From positions 1 to 64,000 of the forward strand of contig NZ_LSYT01000014.1 of assembly GCF_001602525.1 (NCBI RefSeq): a DNA stretch of 64,000 nucleotides, written 5' to 3'. The stretch is from Flavobacterium chilense (lineage in GTDB: Bacteria; Bacteroidota; Bacteroidia; Flavobacteriales; Flavobacteriaceae). Shown here in pieces: positions 37,974-44,963 of the stretch. The notes beneath the pieces were generated by a model. It did not search any database and was not told the DNA's origin. It saw only the letters and a list, made by a program, of their open reading frames with translations. Position 1 is the stretch's first letter; every line of letters starts with the position of its first letter. The position numbers and the translations under genes are program-made.

Positions 37974-38444
37974 ATGAGTACTATAAATGAAAAAATTGAC
38001 GACCTGGCTATTAAAGAATACAAAGGAAACAACAGTGCTTTTGCAAAGGCTATGGGGACAAGTGAAGCTAATATTCGAAATTACAGAAAAGGTATTATAC
38101 CCAAACTTGACTTTATAATCAAGTTGCATGAGGTATTCGGTATAAGTTTCGAGTGGCTTTTGCTGGATAAAAATGATGAATTTTCGTCTGATAAAACAAA
38201 AATTGAATGTTTAGATATAGAAACAGCAGAATATAAATTGTTAAGTTTAGAAAACGATTTACTAAAAGAAAGATTAAAGTTTCAACAGGAACAAATTGAA
38301 TTTTATAAAAACAATATTGATTTTTTAACTTCACAAAATCCCGTAAATAAGGTTATGAGTCCAAAAGAAATTGAGAGCGGGCTAAATATCATTGATGAAA
38401 TTGAAAGTATTTCATTAAAAAAATCGAGAAAATCAATTAAATGA
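37974..38444 (+). CDS. XRE-family repressor with C-terminal coiled coil
   Basis: The ATG at 37974 is preferred to a GTG at 37965. The 156-aa product has an N-terminal helix-turn-helix (SAFAKAMGTSEANIRNYRKG, then PKLDFIIKLHEVFGISFEWL), typical of Bacteroidota phage repressors, and a long helix at about 75-110 (LLSLENDLLKERLKFQQEQI) that would dimerise it. No peptidase domain is present, so it would not self-cleave like LexA/CI. It is the only plus-strand gene of the phage-like block and faces operator-like palindromes on its 5' side. Its end overlaps the 38-aa gene on the other strand by 12 bp. Confidence 0.8.
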   Translation: MSTINEKIDDLAIKEYKGNNSAFAKAMGTSEANIRNYRKGIIPKLDFIIKLHEVFGISFEWLLLDKNDEFSSDKTKIECLDIETAEYKLLSLENDLLKERLKFQQEQIEFYKNNIDFLTSQNPVNKVMSPKEIESGLNIIDEIESISLKKSRKSIK

Positions 38445-38549
38445 TTCTTTTTCACAAATAAGTAAAGCTTCTAATAACTCAATTGTTATTTTTCCTTCTA
38501 AAAATAATTTACGTAATAATTTAATATATTCCAGCTTTCTTTGAGGCAT
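38433..38549 (-). CDS. 38-aa microprotein, paralogue 1
   Basis: ATG at 38547-38549 and TGA at 38433-38435. The product begins MPQRKLEYIKLLRKLFLEGK and continues ITIELLEALLICEKESFN. It has exactly the length of a second microprotein at 40596-40712, and 24 of 38 residues are identical without gaps, which is good evidence that both are translated. The pattern is one amphipathic helix pair. Role unknown; both flank the lysis cassette. Confidence 0.65.
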   Translation of the reverse strand: MPQRKLEYIKLLRKLFLEGKITIELLEALLICEKESFN

Positions 38550-38891
38550 TTTTTATTTTTTATTAGTGAGAGATAATGTTATTTAAAGTCTTATTGAAAA
38601 AAGAAAATTTATGGAAATTGAACCATTTTTTTACTGTTATAATGGAATAGTAAGTTTGAATACTAAAATTGTCTTTTTCATTTTTTTAAATAAATGGAAG
38701 TTTTAATACTTGTTCTTTCATTTTCATTCAAATTTAAAGTAGCATTATAGCTATCATTTTATATCAAAAAAGGGTCATACTTTAATTGAAAAGTAGAACC
38801 CGAAAATGCTCATTTATGTTTTTTAGAAATAATGTTATGTAGCATATCTAACTAAAATTTGATATAAATATTGTACTATATATCATCATAA

Positions 38892-39043
38892 TTTGTACAA
38901 AAAAACATAATATATTTTAATGGTTTTCTGTTGGTTTTTGTTCCTGAGGCAACTGTTATTGCATTACCTGCAGGAACAAATAAACCACAATGAGTTTTAA
39001 GTTTTATAACAAAATCGATGCCGCAAAATCTAAAATAGGTTAA
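38892..39043 (+). pseudogene. Two abutting broken reading frames
   Basis: An open frame without a start codon ends at the TGA at 38991-38993 and reads LLVFVPEATVIALPAGTNKP at its end. It overlaps, in an ATGA, a 17-codon frame (38990-39043) beginning MSFKFYNKIDAAKSKIG. The ATGA coupling and protein-like composition suggest the end of one gene and the start of the next, left over from a deletion. Chance is not excluded. Confidence 0.25.
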
Positions 39044-39169
39044 ACTACCTATGGATTTTCTAAGATAAACTTACAGTAATTCAATATTGTCATTTTTTGA
39101 TTATATCTTTAAAATCAGATTTTAAAACATGGATTTAAAGATTATATATTTTTTAATTTATAGATGATT

Positions 39170-39297
39170 ATAAGGAGTGAAAAGCATAATGATAAAAGAT
39201 TACGTCTGTATATAAGGATTTTATATTTGGCTCCTGGGAATAGTACGATTAGGAACAGAGAATGAAGTTTTCAATATCATTTTTTTTCACTCCTTAT
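39170..39297. repeat. 128-bp element with 14-bp terminal inverted repeats
   Basis: Perfect inverted arms ATAAGGAGTGAAAA (39170-39183) and TTTTCACTCCTTAT (39284-39297) bound a 128-bp non-coding segment. No clear target-site duplication is seen. It resembles a miniature inverted-repeat transposable element; a structured RNA is the alternative. Confidence 0.5.
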
Positions 39298-39357
39298 TGT
39301 GGCCACAATTAATCACCATACCTAAATTTTTAGTATTTTTTTGATAATAAATTTATA

Positions 39358-39415
39358 GTTCTCAAGACGAATCTTTAGGTTTTTTAATCTACACCCTGAT
39401 TCGGCTTGAGTAACA
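39358..39415 (-). pseudogene. Relic of a spanin gene
   Basis: 51 of 58 bases match 36088-36145, inside the intact spanin-like gene (codons about 71-90). In the same frame it still reads VTQAESGCRLKNLKIRLEN against VTQAEPGRTLKSPKVRLEN, 13 of 19 identical. It lies 46 bp past the stop of the endolysin gene, where a spanin gene would normally follow. Confidence 0.7.
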
Positions 39416-39460
39416 CATAAATACTTTTATAGTTTTCTATATTAGAAATGGTCAAATTAT

Positions 39461-39913
39461 TTATAGTCTTAAAAAGCCTTTTATTGTTTTGATTTCTCTT
39501 TTTCTTCTGCAAACCTTATATCCTTCACGGCTTCCGGTGTCATTAGTATTTCCTTCAATGGTATGAATAATATTTCCTGCTATTTTTTCAATTATCCCGG
39601 TATGTCCTAATCCCTTTCCTAAGTCCAGAATAAAGATGTCGCCTATTTCAGGAACTTTTTGAACTAAAAGCGGACTTGAATTGTATTGATCTAATACACC
39701 ACCAGTTTTCTTTAAAGGATTTTTAAGTTTGGTCTGGAGAGCAGCATTTTGAGCACACCAGTATACAAAGGCCATGCACCAGGAATATCCTCTTGTAAGA
39801 CCAACACTTTTTAAGTAAATTTCAACTTCAGGACCTGAATTACTATATTTCGGAATTTCCTGAACGCCAATTTGCGCAATGGCAATTTCTAATGTTTTTT
39901 GAGCTAATGTCAT
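39461..39913 (-). CDS. CHAP-domain endolysin
   Basis: A 150-aa peptidoglycan hydrolase of the CHAP/NlpC-P60 superfamily. Cys46 in YSWCMAFVYWC is the nucleophile, His104 in GLGHTGIIE the base, and Glu120/Asn122 in IEGNTND the third polar residue. It has no signal peptide, so it depends on a holin for access to the wall. It is translationally coupled to the membrane protein gene upstream by a 4-bp ATGA overlap. Length is normal for a single-domain phage endolysin. Amidase or endopeptidase specificity cannot be told from sequence. Confidence 0.85.
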   Translation of the reverse strand: MTLAQKTLEIAIAQIGVQEIPKYSNSGPEVEIYLKSVGLTRGYSWCMAFVYWCAQNAALQTKLKNPLKKTGGVLDQYNSSPLLVQKVPEIGDIFILDLGKGLGHTGIIEKIAGNIIHTIEGNTNDTGSREGYKVCRRKREIKTIKGFLRL

Positions 39914-40197
39914 TGTTGCTTTCCGTTTAATTGTTTAAATTTTTGTAACTCATCAACTAATTGTTGATTTACAACCATTAGTTCTCTATGCTGTATTTCC
40001 ATTTTTTTAATGGTTTCTGTTGCTGCTGTCAATCTTGCTGTAATATCATCAAGCAGGTCGCGATAATATTTTACAGCATTTACAGCGTTGTCAAGTTCTG
40101 CAGCCCGATCTTGGGCTAATGATTTTCTCATAGAGAATAACCAGGTGATAAAAGCAGCAAAAAATGCGGTAAGAGTTGGGTAGATAAATTGTTCCAT
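39910..40197 (-). CDS. Holin-like membrane protein with coiled coil, 95 aa
   Basis: Residues 4-21 (FIYPTLTAFFAAFITWLF) form one membrane helix, followed by a basic turn and a long coiled coil (about 35-90, TARLTAATETIKKMEIQHRE). Small proteins with one N-terminal helix and a coiled coil commonly precede endolysins in Bacteroidota phages and are thought to be holins or release factors. Its stop overlaps the endolysin start by 4 bp. Late-promoter-like element C lies 113 bp upstream. Confidence 0.65.
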   Translation of the reverse strand: MEQFIYPTLTAFFAAFITWLFSMRKSLAQDRAAELDNAVNAVKYYRDLLDDITARLTAATETIKKMEIQHRELMVVNQQLVDELQKFKQLNGKQQ

Positions 40198-40309
40198 TCA
40201 ATGTTTATTATAAGAAATTCTATTTTTTATTCTTAATGGAAAAAACTGTAAACTTTAATAACAGGGATTTTTTCATCTTTCATTTAAGTTATTGTTTCTT
40301 TTTAAGATT

Positions 40310-40398
40310 GCAAAGATTGCTCGAAAGTGGGGCTTAAAAAAATAGATGTAAGATGGTTATACAGTTATGTTCCATTGCTTTACAAAAGTGTAAAGCAA
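40310..40398 (-). promoter_or_regulatory. Putative late promoter element, copy C
   Basis: GCAAAGATT at 40310-40318 and the most perfect dyad of the three, TTGCTTTACA-AAAG-TGTAAAGCAA (40375-40398, 10-bp arms). The core CTTTACA starts 60 bp after the end of the box (59 bp between), as in copies A and B. It lies upstream of the holin-endolysin pair. Confidence 0.7.
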
Positions 40399-40526
40399 GT
40401 TAACTTCGATAATCTCATCATGTAGCTTTTTTAGATAATTGAGTACAGTTTTTTTACAAGTATTTCTACTGTTAAGATTTTGAAAAATGTCCTGTAATAT
40501 AATTGAACTTTGGTATTGTAGAAAAA

Positions 40527-40559
40527 AAAGCCCAATACCTGAAGATAGATAAGGGCTTT
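40527..40559 (-). terminator. Rho-independent terminator of the 38-aa gene
   Basis: Arms AAAGCCC (40527-40533) and GGGCTTT (40553-40559) with a 19-base loop. On the minus strand the stem is followed directly by a run of eight T. It lies 37 bp after the stop of the microprotein gene at 40596. Confidence 0.75.
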
Positions 40560-40595
40560 CTTTGTTGGTAAAAAAAAAATATTTGGTAAAAAAAA

Positions 40596-40712
40596 TTAGT
40601 TAAGTAATTCTTTTTCAAATATTAATAGTGCTTCTAGTAATTTAATACATATTTTTTCTTCAAAATATAATTTGCGGATCATTCTAATGTATTCTAATTT
40701 TCCAGTTATCAT
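40596..40712 (-). CDS. 38-aa microprotein, paralogue 2
   Basis: The start at 40712 (MITGKLEYIRMIRKLYFEEK) is chosen because it gives the same length as the paralogue at 38433-38549; a longer frame to 40823 would add 37 basic residues with no counterpart there. Conserved between the two are KLEYI, RKL, LLEALLI and EKE. A terminator follows. Function unknown. Confidence 0.6.
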   Translation of the reverse strand: MITGKLEYIRMIRKLYFEEKICIKLLEALLIFEKELLN

Positions 40713-41282
40713 GATTATGTTTTTAGGGTTATGATGTAAAATTCGTAATCGAAACAATCTGTTTATTGAGGTTTCACGTAAGAACAATAATTCATGATAA
40801 ATTGATTTAAATTTTAATGCCAAAAATTAACATTTTTATAGAGCAAGGGGTTTTTAACTTATTTTGTTTTTAATGCGATTAATGTTATAATACTTCATAA
40901 ATTTTAATAAAAATGATTCATTTATTAAAATTTATAAAAAAAAGTATTTAATGTAATCTTAATAAATTAATTGTTTTTAGACTGCTGTTCGTTTCAATTT
41001 TATAGTTTATTTAACTAATTTTTATATGTTTTCAACAAAATTTTATAAAGAAATTTTTTTATCAATGGAAAGTGTTAAGCAATAACAAAAAGAAAAAATC
41101 TGGTAATGAGAATTTATTTAATTTTCTCAAAAATGATTTTACTTTATATCTTCTCAATAATCCAATTTAACTATATAGGAGTCTTAGATTTTTAAATAAG
41201 GATTAGAATATTCTTTTAATTATTTTAAAATCAGGAAAACAGAGTTATAGAATTTCACTCAGATGTGACATAATATGAATAT
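40713..41282. other. AT-rich boundary between phage-like block and chromosome
   Basis: No gene was found. The stretch 40850-41250 is extremely AT-rich with long A and T runs. No tRNA, integrase or clear attachment-site repeat was seen, so the right boundary of the phage-like block is placed here only by gene content. Confidence 0.5.
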
Positions 41283-42617
41283 TTAGTCCTCAATCAGACA
41301 AATCTCAAAAACTGTTTTTTGGTCCTCGTATTTATGGTTTATGTAACCTCCATGAGCTTCAATAATGTTTTTTGATAAAGTCAGTCCAATTCCGGCACCT
41401 TCTGTTCTGGTGGTAAAAAACGGCAGAAATATTTTGTTTTCGATTTCTTTTTCTATACCATTTCCGGTATCGGTGATTCTAATGAAGAAGCGGTTTTCTT
41501 TGGCTTCCGCCGAAATAAAAATCTGTTTGTGCAAACTGTCTTTCAATGCATACATGCTATTGGTTAACAGATTAATTACGACTTGTTCAATTTGTTGAGC
41601 ATCAACATTGATGTATCTTTTGAAATCTATTGTATTGATAACCTCAATATTTTTTTGTTTCAATAACAAATGCATGACCTCAAGACTATTATCGATCAAT
41701 TGCTGTAATTCTGTTTTTTCTTTTTTAGGAGAAGGCAGCATGGCAAGTTTTCGATATCCTTCGACAAATTTTTGTAAATGATCACTTCGCCTTAACATCG
41801 TTTCGACGCTGTTTTTAACATCTTCTAAATCTTCATCAGACATAGAATCCTGTTCGACTAAATCCTGCAGATTCTGGCAAATAGAACGAATAGGAGTTAT
41901 AGAATTTAAAAGTTCGTGCGAGATAACTTTCATCAAATTGACCCAGGCTTCTTTTTCTTTTTTCTCGACTACACTCTGAATCGAATCCAGTAAAACAATA
42001 CTATAATCCTGTTCAAAAATTTCTGTTCTGGATGCCTGTAAAACAAAAGTCTGTCTGTTTTGTTCGTGTGCCTGAATTTCAATTGTAGTTTTAATTTCTT
42101 CAAAATTATCTTTTTCGATAATCTCACATAAAGCAGGCAATCGGTTTTTTAGATATTTCCATTTCGATATTTTCGGAACATTAAAATGAGTCGAAAAATA
42201 GTTGTTCATTAAAAAAACATTCCATTCTTTATCCTGTTTTTGCAAAATGATAATTCCGATATCAATATTGTTCAGGATCGAACGATAAATAATATCCCGT
42301 GAAGTTTGTTCGTTTTGTTTGTCCTTTAAAGTCTCATATAAAAGAAATAAATCAGTATAGTTTTTATTGAATTTCTGTTTCGAAAAATCTGAACTAAAAT
42401 CATTTTGTAAAATTGAAGCGATTGTTTTGTTATAAACCAAAACAAAATTCCGGACATAAAAATACATTTCGCGCAACAGCAGAAAAACAATGAAAATTCC
42501 AAATATTCCAGTAAAAAGCAAATCTTTTTTAAAGAATAAAATCGAAACTTCGATTGCTGCGACAATAAGAATTAATCTCAGAAATAAAAGTTTGTATGTT
42601 TTAAAAGACTGAAACAT
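41283..42617 (-). CDS. NtrY-like sensor histidine kinase
   Basis: 444 aa. Two membrane helices (about 10-28 and 33-50) leave almost no periplasmic loop, so the signal is probably sensed in the membrane or cytoplasm. A PAS-like region covers 110-215. The HisKA domain carries His234 in VISHELLNSITPI, the NtrY-type phosphoacceptor. The HATPase domain has the N box (QVVINLLTNSMYAL), the DTGNGIE and FFTTRTEGAGIGLTLS boxes. It follows the response regulator after one base. Together they probably control the divergent ABC transporter operon. Confidence 0.9.
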   Translation of the reverse strand: MFQSFKTYKLLFLRLILIVAAIEVSILFFKKDLLFTGIFGIFIVFLLLREMYFYVRNFVLVYNKTIASILQNDFSSDFSKQKFNKNYTDLFLLYETLKDKQNEQTSRDIIYRSILNNIDIGIIILQKQDKEWNVFLMNNYFSTHFNVPKISKWKYLKNRLPALCEIIEKDNFEEIKTTIEIQAHEQNRQTFVLQASRTEIFEQDYSIVLLDSIQSVVEKKEKEAWVNLMKVISHELLNSITPIRSICQNLQDLVEQDSMSDEDLEDVKNSVETMLRRSDHLQKFVEGYRKLAMLPSPKKEKTELQQLIDNSLEVMHLLLKQKNIEVINTIDFKRYINVDAQQIEQVVINLLTNSMYALKDSLHKQIFISAEAKENRFFIRITDTGNGIEKEIENKIFLPFFTTRTEGAGIGLTLSKNIIEAHGGYINHKYEDQKTVFEICLIED

Positions 42618-42618
42618 A

Positions 42619-43968
42619 TTAATTAATGCTGATGTTATATTTTTCTAAACGACGGTATAAAGAACCTCTTGATAATCCCAGTTCTTCGGCAGTTTTACTG
42701 ATATTATTATTGTTCTTGTGTAATACTTTTTCGATAGCAGCTTTTTCAACTGAAGAAAGCTGAATATCAGCCGGATTTTCTTCATAAGCCGTTATGTTTT
42801 CCAAATCTAAATCAGCAACCGTAATCGTATTGTTTTCGCAAAGAATAACAGCGCGTTCAATCTTATTTTCCATCTCGCGAATGTTTCCGTTCCAGGCATG
42901 TTTTTCGATTTGTTCCGGCACTTTTTTATCAAAAGTAATTTCGTCCCTGCTGTATTTTTCGATCATTTTATTTAAAAGATATTCAGCCAGAGGAATTTTA
43001 TCTTCGTTGCGTTCTCTTAGTGCAGGTAAAACAATCTCCATGGTATTGATGCGGTAATATAAATCTTCCCGAAAGCTTTTGTCCGCAACTTCTAGTTTCA
43101 GGTTTAAGTTGGTTGCAGTAATAATACGAACATTTAAAGGCCTTGCTTTTGTTTCGCCCAATCTTGTTACTGTTTTGGTTTGGATAACCTGCAGCAATTT
43201 TGATTGTAAATGCAGCGGAACATTTCCGATTTCGTCTAAAAATATAGTTCCGTTTTGTGCCATCTCAAAACGTCCTGGAGTATCTGTTTTGGCATCTGTA
43301 AAAGCACCTTTTACGTAGCCAAACAATTCACTTTCGAATATATTCGAATTTAAAGAACCTAAATCAACGGCTATAAAAGGATTGTTTTTCCTTTCAGATT
43401 GTTTGTAGATATGATGCGCCAGAACAAATTTTCCGGTTCCGTTTTCACCAAGAATCAAAACATTTGCATCGGTTTTGGCTACTTTATCGGCTAAAGAATA
43501 GGCTTTTTTTATGATTTCGGAAGTACCGATAAAAAAGTCGTCTTTTATCTCCATATTTTTTTCCTTCTTCTGCTCTTTGCGTGATTTGTCAACAGCCTGT
43601 TTTACAGATTCCAGTAGTTTTTTATTTTCCCAGGGTTTTAAAATATAATCAAAAGCTCCGGATTTTAAACCTTCAACAGCGGTTTCAACTTTGCCAAAAG
43701 CGGTCATTAAAATGACAACGGTTTTAGGCGAAAGCGTTTTTATTTCTTTCAATAAATACAAGCCTTCTTTTCCGTCTTCAAAACCTATTCTGTAATTCAT
43801 GTCGAGTAAAACGACATCAATGCTTTTTTTCGACAATAATTCGACAATATTTTTCGGATTATTGAGTGTATAAATGTCTTCAAAATACTTTTTCAGGAAC
43901 ACTTTCGACGCAAAAAGGATGTCTTCCTGATCGTCTATGATTAAAATTGAGGCATTTGTCTTTTTCAT
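42619..43968 (-). CDS. Sigma-54-dependent response regulator (NtrC family)
   Basis: 449 aa with receiver domain (phosphorylation site Asp56 in DVVLLDMNYR), AAA+ sigma-54 interaction domain (Walker A GENGTGK, loop GAFTDA in place of the common GAFTGA, Walker B region GTIFLDEIGN, and the REDLYYRIN segment) and a C-terminal Fis-type helix-turn-helix (NNNISKTAEELGLSRGSLYR). All catalytic parts are present, so it should activate sigma-54 promoters. Palindromic sites lie just upstream between it and the ABC operon. Phosphorylation by the kinase encoded next is expected. Confidence 0.93.
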   Translation of the reverse strand: MKKTNASILIIDDQEDILFASKVFLKKYFEDIYTLNNPKNIVELLSKKSIDVVLLDMNYRIGFEDGKEGLYLLKEIKTLSPKTVVILMTAFGKVETAVEGLKSGAFDYILKPWENKKLLESVKQAVDKSRKEQKKEKNMEIKDDFFIGTSEIIKKAYSLADKVAKTDANVLILGENGTGKFVLAHHIYKQSERKNNPFIAVDLGSLNSNIFESELFGYVKGAFTDAKTDTPGRFEMAQNGTIFLDEIGNVPLHLQSKLLQVIQTKTVTRLGETKARPLNVRIITATNLNLKLEVADKSFREDLYYRINTMEIVLPALRERNEDKIPLAEYLLNKMIEKYSRDEITFDKKVPEQIEKHAWNGNIREMENKIERAVILCENNTITVADLDLENITAYEENPADIQLSSVEKAAIEKVLHKNNNNISKTAEELGLSRGSLYRRLEKYNISIN

Positions 43969-43982
43969 TTTTGTTCAGTTTT

Positions 43983-44008
43983 GGACGAAAGCTGTCCATT
44001 TCCGGACA
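43983..44008. promoter_or_regulatory. Overlapping GGAC/GTCC palindromes, possible activator site
   Basis: GGAC (43983-43986), TGTCC (43993-43997) and GGACA (44004-44008) form two overlapping inverted repeats with centres 10.5 bp apart, in the gap between the divergent regulator and ABC genes. This is the arrangement of an upstream activator site for an NtrC-type protein. A TGGCAT at 44070-44075 could be part of a -24 box, but its -12 part is poor. Confidence 0.45.
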
Positions 44009-44247
44009 CTTTTAAATTCTATTCAATAATAAAAAATTTAAAATAAGACAGTTACAAATTTTAAATTTTTGGCATGAAAATCACATTACCATTAGCAAAT
44101 CATCAAATAGAAGAATCGTTATTGCTGGTAAATGTAACAAAAATAGATATTCATAGATTATGTTATCAATTATCTTAATTTAGGATCTGTTTTTTACTTC
44201 GGCAATAAAATTCTCAGAAAGAAAACAAACATCAAAAACAAATTATT

Positions 44248-44961
44248 ATGATCAGGATTAAAAAGCTTTCAAAAACTTTTAGGACCGAAGAAGTAGAAAC
44301 AAATGCTTTAAGCGAAATTTCATTAACCGTAAACGAAGGCGATTTTGTGTCGATCATGGGACCATCCGGAAGCGGAAAATCAACTTTGTTAAATATCATC
44401 GGATTATTAGACAGTGCTTCTGGCGGAAGTTATGAATTATTAGGACAGGAAATGATTGGGCTAAAAGAGAAATCAAAATCAAAAGCCAGAAAAGAGAATA
44501 TAGGTTTCATTTTTCAGAATTTTAATTTAATCGATGAATTATCAGTTTATGACAATATCGAATTGCCGTTGATTTACAATAATATTCCATCATCAGAAAG
44601 AAAGAAAAAAGTAGAAAATATTGCCACGATATTAGGGATTTCACATCGTTTGAAACATTATCCGCAGCAACTTTCCGGAGGACAGCAACAACGTGTAGCT
44701 GTTGCAAGAGTTTTAATCAATAGTCCGAAAATTATTCTTGCCGATGAACCTACAGGAAACCTGGACAGTAAAAATGGAAATGAAGTAATGGAATTATTAA
44801 CGGATCTTCATGCGAGCGGTGCTACAATTTTGATGGTGACGCACTCCGATTACGACGCTTCGTTTTCGCAAAGAACAATTGTTATGAAAGACGGAATCAT
44901 TCTTTCTGAGAAAATGAACAATAGAAATGTAGATGTTTTAGTAACGAATTCAATAAATTAA
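44248..44961 (+). CDS. ABC transporter ATP-binding protein (MacB/LolD type)
   Basis: 237 aa with Walker A GPSGSGKST (38-46), Q-loop (FIFQNFNLIDELS), signature LSGGQQQR from 142, Walker B (IILADE, Glu167) and the H-loop (MVTHS). Sequence around the Q-loop is typical of the MacB/LolD/FtsE group, which power mechanotransmission or lipoprotein/peptide export. It stops 2 bp before the permease gene, so the pair is one operon. Substrate unknown; regulation by the divergent NtrC-type regulator is inferred. Confidence 0.93.
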   Translation: MIRIKKLSKTFRTEEVETNALSEISLTVNEGDFVSIMGPSGSGKSTLLNIIGLLDSASGGSYELLGQEMIGLKEKSKSKARKENIGFIFQNFNLIDELSVYDNIELPLIYNNIPSSERKKKVENIATILGISHRLKHYPQQLSGGQQQRVAVARVLINSPKIILADEPTGNLDSKNGNEVMELLTDLHASGATILMVTHSDYDASFSQRTIVMKDGIILSEKMNNRNVDVLVTNSIN

Positions 44962-44963
44962 TC

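Larger units (their letters stand above)
38550..39460. other. Gene-poor 0.9-kb interval with relics
   Basis: Very AT-rich and without an intact gene. It holds, in order, two broken plus-strand reading frames (38892-39043), a terminal-inverted-repeat element (39170-39297) and a relic of the spanin gene (39358-39415). Nothing recognisable was seen in 38560-38890. Confidence 0.6.

Noticed and set aside
38940..38977. GTTCCTG/CAGGAAC hairpin as terminator
   Set aside because: Only 7-bp arms with a 24-base loop and no T-run, and it lies in a coding-like relic.
40850..41280. Possible attachment site at the right edge of the phage-like block
   Set aside because: No tRNA, integrase or repeat pair could be found; the left boundary lies outside the window.
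44070..44085. Sigma-54 promoter for the ABC operon
   Set aside because: TGGCA fits the -24 element but the bases at -12 (TCAC) do not fit TTGC; only mentioned with the activator site.
44074..44178. 34-codon plus-strand frame (MKITLPLANHQIEESLLLVN...) before the ABC operon
   Set aside because: No recognised family, no coupling to the next gene (69 bp gap) and no clear promoter; chance frame or leader peptide cannot be told apart.
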